From contig JASJEI010000211.1 in assembly GCA_030064795.1 (NCBI GenBank), forward strand, positions 1 through 21,578: a stretch of DNA of 21,578 bases. Direction: 5' to 3'. The notes below the pieces were generated by a model. That model saw only the letters and a program-made list of their open reading frames with translations, was not told where the DNA came from and searched no databases. The stretch is from Pleurocapsa sp. MO_226.B13 (GTDB taxonomy: Bacteria; Cyanobacteriota; Cyanobacteriia; Cyanobacteriales; Xenococcaceae). Positions 16,850 to 21,578 of this stretch are shown one piece after another; the first letter of the stretch is position 1; every line of letters begins with the position of its first letter. The translations under genes and the position numbers were made by a program.

Positions 16850-18175
16850 ATGCAAACTTTCATTCTTATTTGGTTAGGACAAGTCGTTTCCTTAGTGGGG
16901 TCCGGTTTTACCCGCTTTGCTCTAGGAGTGTGGCTTTATCAAACCACTGGTTCTGCCACCCAATTATCTCTCATTTATTTATTTGCTAGATTACCTTTTG
17001 TCATTTTTGCTCCTTTAGGAGGTGCGATCGCAGACCGATGGAATAGGCGTTGGTTAATGATTATTAGTGATATCGGTTCCAGTCTCAGCACCCTTGCGAT
17101 CGTCTTACTGATGTGGAATGGTTCGTTAGAAATTTGGCATATTTATTTAGCAGTAGGATTTAGCTCAAGTTGCGAAGGGTTCCAAAATCCAGCTTATCGT
17201 ACCATTCCCACCTTACTTGTTCCTCGTCAAGATTTTGGACGTGCAAATGGAATGATTCAGTTAGGGTTAGCAGCCGAAAACCTATTTTCAGCGATACTTG
17301 CGGGAATTTTAATTGAAGTTATTCAAGTAAAAGGAGTCATTCTCATTGATTTTGTCACTTTTACTATTGCTCTAGTCCCTTTGCTAATAATACGTTTTCC
17401 TCAACTTCACACAACTCATCAAAGTATAAGGAATCAGGAATCTCTCTGGCAACAAATTATCTATGGTTTTAGCTATGTTAAAGACCGCCCTGGACTGTTT
17501 ATGCTTCTAGTCTTCTTTTTGATCACCAACTTCACTATTGGAATAGCTCAAGTTTTAATTACGCCAATGGTATTGGGTTTTACAAGCCCTTCAGTGTTAG
17601 GCAGAATTTTATCTATTGGTGGAAGTGGTTGGCTATTTGGAGGATTGTTAATGAGTACTTGGGGTGGTCCACAACCTAGAATTAAGGGAATTATTGCCGG
17701 AGAGCTACTTTTTGGACTGGCAATTTTATTAACAGGATTACAACCATCTCCGTTATTAATTACTATAGGTGCTTTTATCTTCTTTTTCAATGTTCCTATT
17801 ATCATGGGATCTAGTGATGCTATTTGGCAAGTTAAGGTACCTTTGCCATTACAGGGGCGTGTTTTTGCCTTCAGAAGTACGATTGCTTGGTCATCCTATC
17901 CTCTAGCCTATCTAGTGGCAGGGCCATTATCAGACCGTATATTTCAACCTCTGCTAATGGAAGAAGGCTTTTTAAGTAGCAGTATTGGACAACTTATAGG
18001 TGTAGGTTCAGGAAGGGGTATTGGGTTATTATTTATTCTCTTAGGACTTTTTATCATTTTGGCAGCAATTGTAGCATATCAATATAAACCTATTAGATTA
18101 GTAGAATCAGAAATCCCAGATGCAGTTAATGAGCAATTATTAGAGGATGTTTTAAACGTCGAAGTGAGTAAATAA
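16850..18175 (+). CDS. MFS transporter, DHA3-like (macrolide-efflux type)
   Basis: A 441-aa integral membrane protein with about 10-12 hydrophobic segments and no cytosolic domain. It begins IWLGQVVSLVGSGFTRFALGVW, the typical opening of H12-type drug/macrolide exporters, followed by WLYQTTGSATQLSLI. Motif A between TM2 and TM3 reads GGAIADRWNRRW. The loop between about residues 100 and 140 (CEGFQNPAYRTIPTLLV) is also typical of this subfamily. It starts 17 nt after the giant PKS stop, with no clear Shine-Dalgarno, and ends 2 nt before the enoyl reductase, so it is part of the operon. Proton-driven export of the cluster product, or of something made from it, is an inference from position. It could equally be a resistance pump. 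Confidence 0.9.
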   Translation: MQTFILIWLGQVVSLVGSGFTRFALGVWLYQTTGSATQLSLIYLFARLPFVIFAPLGGAIADRWNRRWLMIISDIGSSLSTLAIVLLMWNGSLEIWHIYLAVGFSSSCEGFQNPAYRTIPTLLVPRQDFGRANGMIQLGLAAENLFSAILAGILIEVIQVKGVILIDFVTFTIALVPLLIIRFPQLHTTHQSIRNQESLWQQIIYGFSYVKDRPGLFMLLVFFLITNFTIGIAQVLITPMVLGFTSPSVLGRILSIGGSGWLFGGLLMSTWGGPQPRIKGIIAGELLFGLAILLTGLQPSPLLITIGAFIFFFNVPIIMGSSDAIWQVKVPLPLQGRVFAFRSTIAWSSYPLAYLVAGPLSDRIFQPLLMEEGFLSSSIGQLIGVGSGRGIGLLFILLGLFIILAAIVAYQYKPIRLVESEIPDAVNEQLLEDVLNVEVSK

Positions 18176-18177
18176 TC

Positions 18178-19857
18178 ATGCAAACCGCCCGACCTATGAA
18201 TAAAACTATGCTTATCAATTCAACCAAAAATCAAATAAATTTCTCTGGCTATCATAGTCAAAATCCCGTTTGGATTGGCTCTGATAATTCAATTGCCTTT
18301 GATAGTGAAGGTATTAAAGCCAAACTATTAAACCTAAATAAACCCTGTTATTTTATCATAAAGCAAGGTCAAATAGGCGCTACCAATGAAGGTCACTTAG
18401 GTGATAATAATAATGGCAACTATCAACAAATTAAAACCTTAACTGCTATTCCTCCTTTACTTCCTCAACAGTTAGGCGATCCTAATTTTTTAGACTTTCA
18501 TAAAGTCAAATATGCCTACATGACAGGCGCAATGGCTAATGGTATTGCTTCAGAGAAATTAGTAATTGCATTAGGCCAAAAAAATATTTTAAGTTCCTTT
18601 GGTGCTGCGGGTTTAGTTCCTGATAGAATTGAAAAAGCAATTAAGACTATTCAAAATGCTTTACCCAATCAAGCTTATTGTTTTAACTTAATTCATAGCC
18701 CTAATGAATTAGCTATTGAAAAAAGAACAGTTTACTTGTATTTGCAATATAAAGTCAATACTGTAGAAGCATCAGCCTTTTTAGATTTAACTCCTAATAT
18801 TGTTTATTATCGAGTAGCAGGTTTAAGTGTAAATTCTAGTAATCAAATCGAGATTAAAAATAAAGTTATTGCTAAAATTTCCCGTCGAGAAATTGCTACA
18901 AAATTTCTTCAACCTGCACCAGAAAAAATTCTTAAACAATTATTAAATCAAGGATTAATAACTGAGTTACAAGCAAAATTAGCTTCTGAAGTACCAATGG
19001 CAGATGATATTACTGTAGAAGCTGATTCTGGAGGACATACAGATAACCGTCCCTTAGTTTGTCTACTACCTTCTATTCTCGCACTACGGGATGAAATTCA
19101 AGCAAAATATAATTACAAAACTCCTGTGAGAGTCGGAGCAGCAGGAGGAATAGGTACACCACAATCAGCATTAGGTGCATTTATGATGGGCGCTGCTTAT
19201 GTGGTGACAGGTTCAATTAATCAATCTTGTATCGAAGCAGGTGCTTCTGAGCATACTAAACGATTACTCGCTCAAGCAGAAATGACTGATGTAATGATGG
19301 CTCCGGCTGCTGATATGTTTGAAATGGGAGTGAAATTACAGGTACTAAAACGGGGTACTATGTTTGGAATGCGATCGCAGAAACTCTTTGACTACTATAT
19401 AAACCATAACTCTATTGAGGAAATTCCTACAGTAGAAAGAGAAAAACTAGAGAAACAAATCTTTAGAAAAACTCTAGAGGAAGTTTGGCAAGATACCGTT
19501 ACTTATTTTAACCAACGAGACCCAGAGCAAATTACAAGAGCCGCCAATAATCCTAAGCGCAAAATGGCTTTAATTTTCCGTTCTTATTTAGGACTATCTT
19601 CTCGCTGGTCTAATATAGGAGAAAAAGGTAGAGAAATGGATTATCAAGTTTGGTGTGGCCCAGCAATGGGGGCTTTTAATAACTGGGTAAAAGATTCTTA
19701 TTTGGCCGAACCAAATAATCGAAGTGTAGTTGACATTGGTCATCATATTATGAATGGTTCTGCCTATTTATACCGACTACAAAATTTAAAATTACAAGGA
19801 ATATCTATGTCAGCTAAATACTGGAATTATGGTTGTGTCGCAAAAAGTTTAAACTGA
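18178..19857 (+). CDS. pfaD: PfaD-type FMN-dependent trans-acting enoyl reductase
   Basis: A 559-aa protein matching PfaD/FabK-like 2-nitropropane-dioxygenase-fold enoyl reductases of PUFA synthases. It has an N-terminal PfaD cap (about 15-100), then a TIM barrel with YAYMTGAMANGIAS, SSFGAAGLVPDRIEKAI and FNLIHSPNE. The FMN/active-site segment is DSGGHTDNRP (residues 283-292), and the phosphate-binding loop is VGAAGGIGTPQSA (about 320-332) followed by VTGSINQSCIEAG. The C-terminal part contains the family-typical ADMFEMGVKLQVLKRGTMF. It reduces trans-2-enoyl-ACP intermediates made by the dehydratases; no other ER domain is present in the cluster. ATG 18178 lies 2 nt after the transporter stop, suggesting translational coupling. 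ATGs at 18193 and 18208 are alternatives, since the conserved region starts only at about residue 18. It is the last gene of the cluster, and no clear terminator is seen after it. Confidence 0.93.
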   Translation: MQTARPMNKTMLINSTKNQINFSGYHSQNPVWIGSDNSIAFDSEGIKAKLLNLNKPCYFIIKQGQIGATNEGHLGDNNNGNYQQIKTLTAIPPLLPQQLGDPNFLDFHKVKYAYMTGAMANGIASEKLVIALGQKNILSSFGAAGLVPDRIEKAIKTIQNALPNQAYCFNLIHSPNELAIEKRTVYLYLQYKVNTVEASAFLDLTPNIVYYRVAGLSVNSSNQIEIKNKVIAKISRREIATKFLQPAPEKILKQLLNQGLITELQAKLASEVPMADDITVEADSGGHTDNRPLVCLLPSILALRDEIQAKYNYKTPVRVGAAGGIGTPQSALGAFMMGAAYVVTGSINQSCIEAGASEHTKRLLAQAEMTDVMMAPAADMFEMGVKLQVLKRGTMFGMRSQKLFDYYINHNSIEEIPTVEREKLEKQIFRKTLEEVWQDTVTYFNQRDPEQITRAANNPKRKMALIFRSYLGLSSRWSNIGEKGREMDYQVWCGPAMGAFNNWVKDSYLAEPNNRSVVDIGHHIMNGSAYLYRLQNLKLQGISMSAKYWNYGCVAKSLN

Positions 19858-20042
19858 CAGCTCATCATTCGCGTAATTTAAAGATAGGAAAAGATACTTA
19901 CGGACTTAATCATATCTGGTTCTAACGGATGGTAGTGATATGCAAGTAGTGGTGAGATATAATCTATACTATGTATATGTTATGTACAATATTAACTAAT
20001 ACAATTAGACCTTAAATAATCACTCACAAATTGAACTTTTTG

Positions 20043-20444
20043 ATGACAACTATTTTGGCATTTTTACTTTTCTCATTGCTCTTGCCGTTTTCTCAAATAG
20101 TACGAGAGTTGAAAGAATTATCTCAGGAAAAGCATGGAGAAGTTTCCGAAAGAGCTTGTCCTGCTTGTGGTTCTCAACATCTGATTAAAAATGGTTCAAT
20201 TCATAATGGCAAACCAAAATATCAATGTAAAAATTGTGGTCGCCAATTTGTAAAGCATCCGACAAAAACTATTATTTTATCGTCAACAAAACAGTTAATT
20301 GATAAACTCTTACTGGAGAGAATATCACTCCGAGGAATTGCCCGAGTTACTGGTGTAAGCTGGTCTTGGTTCCAAAACATTGGTAACAAGTTAAGGAAAT
20401 CAGAAAAAATTCAAGAGGGAAACCAAATCGTGTCAAACTCTTAG
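20043..20444 (+). pseudogene. IS1-like transposase N-terminal part (zinc ribbon + HTH), truncated
   Basis: About 133 aa from ATG 20043; a TTG at 20031 is also in frame. A Cys4 zinc ribbon (CPACGS...CKNCGRQF, Cys39/42/62/65 from the ATG) is followed by a helix-turn-helix (ISLRGIARVTGVSWSWFQ), the DNA-binding half of IS1-family transposases in cyanobacteria. The catalytic DDE half, expected directly after, is missing. The frame runs out at 20444, where the IS4-type sequence takes over. The first 25 or so residues are strongly hydrophobic (ILAFLLFSLLLPF), unusual for an InsA-like protein. A possible IS left end (GGTAGTGATATGC, from 19931) lies upstream but has no partner in the window. The interval 19858-20030 otherwise shows nothing recognisable. 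Confidence 0.7.
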
Positions 20445-20475
20445 AGGACAAAGAATTGAGCAATTTTATTTCTCT

Positions 20476-21485
20476 ATGGGCAAGAGTAAAAGATTAAATC
20501 GAGACCACGCCAAGAAAACGCAAAGACCAATGGTAGAAGATCGAGTCATTGCTCAACACTTAACCGCTTTATTAACTCCCACAATGACATCTGGGTCACG
20601 ACATTTTCGAGAATTGGGACTTAGAGAGAGAATTCTGACACTTCCTTTGATGGTGGCTGCTGTCTTAACCTTGTTGTGGCGAGATGTACCAGGAGTAACT
20701 GAATTAGGTCGATTACTAGAAACAGAAGGATTCTTATGGTGTAGTCCCACAAAAGTGAGTCAACAAGCTTTATCTCAAAGATTTTTGACTTTTCCTGCCA
20801 TATTATTCGAGAGAATATTTCATCAAATCTTGCCCAAACTGAAAAGTAGATGGTTGGTTCGTCACAATCGACCATTACCTGAGAGTGTTCAGTTTACTTT
20901 GTCTAAGTTTGAAAGAATTTGGATAGCCGACGGTTCGACCTTGGAGGCTTTGTTTCGCAAGCTCAAGAGTTTAGAATCGGTCAAATCTGGAAAATTAGCT
21001 GGCAAGATGGGCGTGGTCATTGATTTAGTTACACGGTTGCCCATAGCAATTTGGTTTCAAGAAAATCCCCGGGCCTCGGATACTCGTTTTGAGGAGAATT
21101 TGTTAGAGTTAGTCTCAGCCCAGACGCTAATGCTGCTAGATCGCGGATTTGATCATTTTCAGTTTTGGAACACTCTCATTGAACAAGGAGTTCATTTTAT
21201 TACTCGCGTTAAGGTTAACGCCACGATTGAGTATCAACAAGTTTTCACTGATGGTTATACGTTACGTGACCGTCTGGTTAAGATTGGTTCTGGGACAAAA
21301 AAGACACCATTTGTTACTCTGCGGTTGATTGAAATTAGAGTGGGTAAAGAAGGCGCGTTCCTATTTGACTTCGGTGCTTGAGCCATCCGTCTTACCTCCT
21401 TACGTAGTCATCGATTTGTATCAAAAACGCGCTTCGCATCGAAGATGCTTTTAATACTGTCAAACGACTTTTAGGGTTAAGTTAC
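20476..21485 (+). pseudogene. IS4-family transposase, frameshifted and 3'-disrupted
   Basis: The ATG at 20476 opens 301 codons to TGA 21379. The text is typical of cyanobacterial IS4-type DDE transposases: LRERILTLPLMVAAVLTLLWR, VSQQALSQRF, WIADGSTLEALFRKLKSLE with catalytic Asp152, and LMLLDRGFDHFQFW with Asp222. After RVGKEGA the frame is lost. One base shift later comes YLTSVLEPSVLPPYVVIDLYQKR, and a second shift near 21431 gives RIEDAFNTVKRLLGLSY, holding the catalytic Glu (codon 21441-21443). From about 21486 the expected WTGS...VKLQIWATW region is absent, so the remaining C-terminus is lost or replaced. Relatives are about 440 aa. The protein is presumably inactive. I could not identify the terminal inverted repeats; the right end may lie beyond the window. 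Confidence 0.85.
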
Positions 21486-21578
21486 ACGACTTGGAAGGTT
21501 TCTCTGAAATCTTTGCAAATTAAGGACTCTAGAGATCGAACATAAGTACTGTTTTAACAGAATTACGTTGTTTCAGCC

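Noticed and set aside
2002..19857. Calling the locus the heterocyst glycolipid hgl operon
   Set aside because: Domain types are related, but no hglB-like releasing enzyme, hglT glycosyltransferase or HetI is present, and the gene order with FAD oxidase and MFS differs.
1..21578. CRISPR arrays, tRNA or rRNA genes
   Set aside because: No spaced direct-repeat array, cloverleaf-like or rRNA-like segment was seen; the only tandem repeats are the short heptamers at 70-97 and small degenerate copies near 1532-1560 and 1745-1760.

Overview
The window looks cyanobacterial. Five perfect HIP1 octamers (GCGATCGC at 2882, 4657, 8667, 17024 and 19371) are present, the insertion-sequence remnants are of types I recognise from cyanobacteria, and the polyketide synthase (PKS) proteins resemble the cyanobacterial HglE type. 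No rRNA or tRNA is present, so genus cannot be judged. The DNA is AT-rich and very few genes have a convincing Shine-Dalgarno site.

Layout. Bases 1-1525 hold short heptamer repeats and a dead IS701-family element that keeps its terminal inverted repeats. Bases 1526-2001 are non-coding leader. Bases 2002-19857 are one tightly packed, same-strand cluster of seven genes: KS-AT-ACP PKS; a short structural half of a ketoreductase (psi-KR); a FAD-dependent oxidoreductase; catalytic KR-DH; a giant KS-CLF-AT-DH-DH; an MFS exporter; and a PfaD-type enoyl reductase. Bases 19858-21578 hold an IS1-like fragment butted against a frameshifted IS4-type transposase, so transposon debris lies on both sides of the cluster.

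How it fits together. The catalytic set (condensation, ketoreduction, dehydration, FMN enoyl reduction, one ACP) is that of the PUFA-synthase / heterocyst-glycolipid family of iterative secondary-lipid synthases. The first PKS loads and carries the chain on its ACP, the KR-DH and DH-DH modules process the beta carbon, the KS-CLF pair extends it, the PfaD-like protein reduces selected enoyls, and the MFS protein may export the product or a derivative. No phosphopantetheinyl transferase, thioesterase or chain-releasing reductase is in the window, so the product and its release are unknown.

Most notable points. (1) A PfaA/HglE-type PKS appears split twice. The first break is at an A9 run with a Shine-Dalgarno-like GGGGAGG just upstream, where a -1 shift would fuse the ACP protein to the psi-KR. 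The second is a complete FAD oxidoreductase gene lying between the structural and catalytic halves of the KR. (2) The AT of the giant protein has Cys where the nucleophilic Ser is expected. (3) A palindromic repeat family lies inside the giant gene, one copy forming an 87-bp in-frame linker between KS and CLF.
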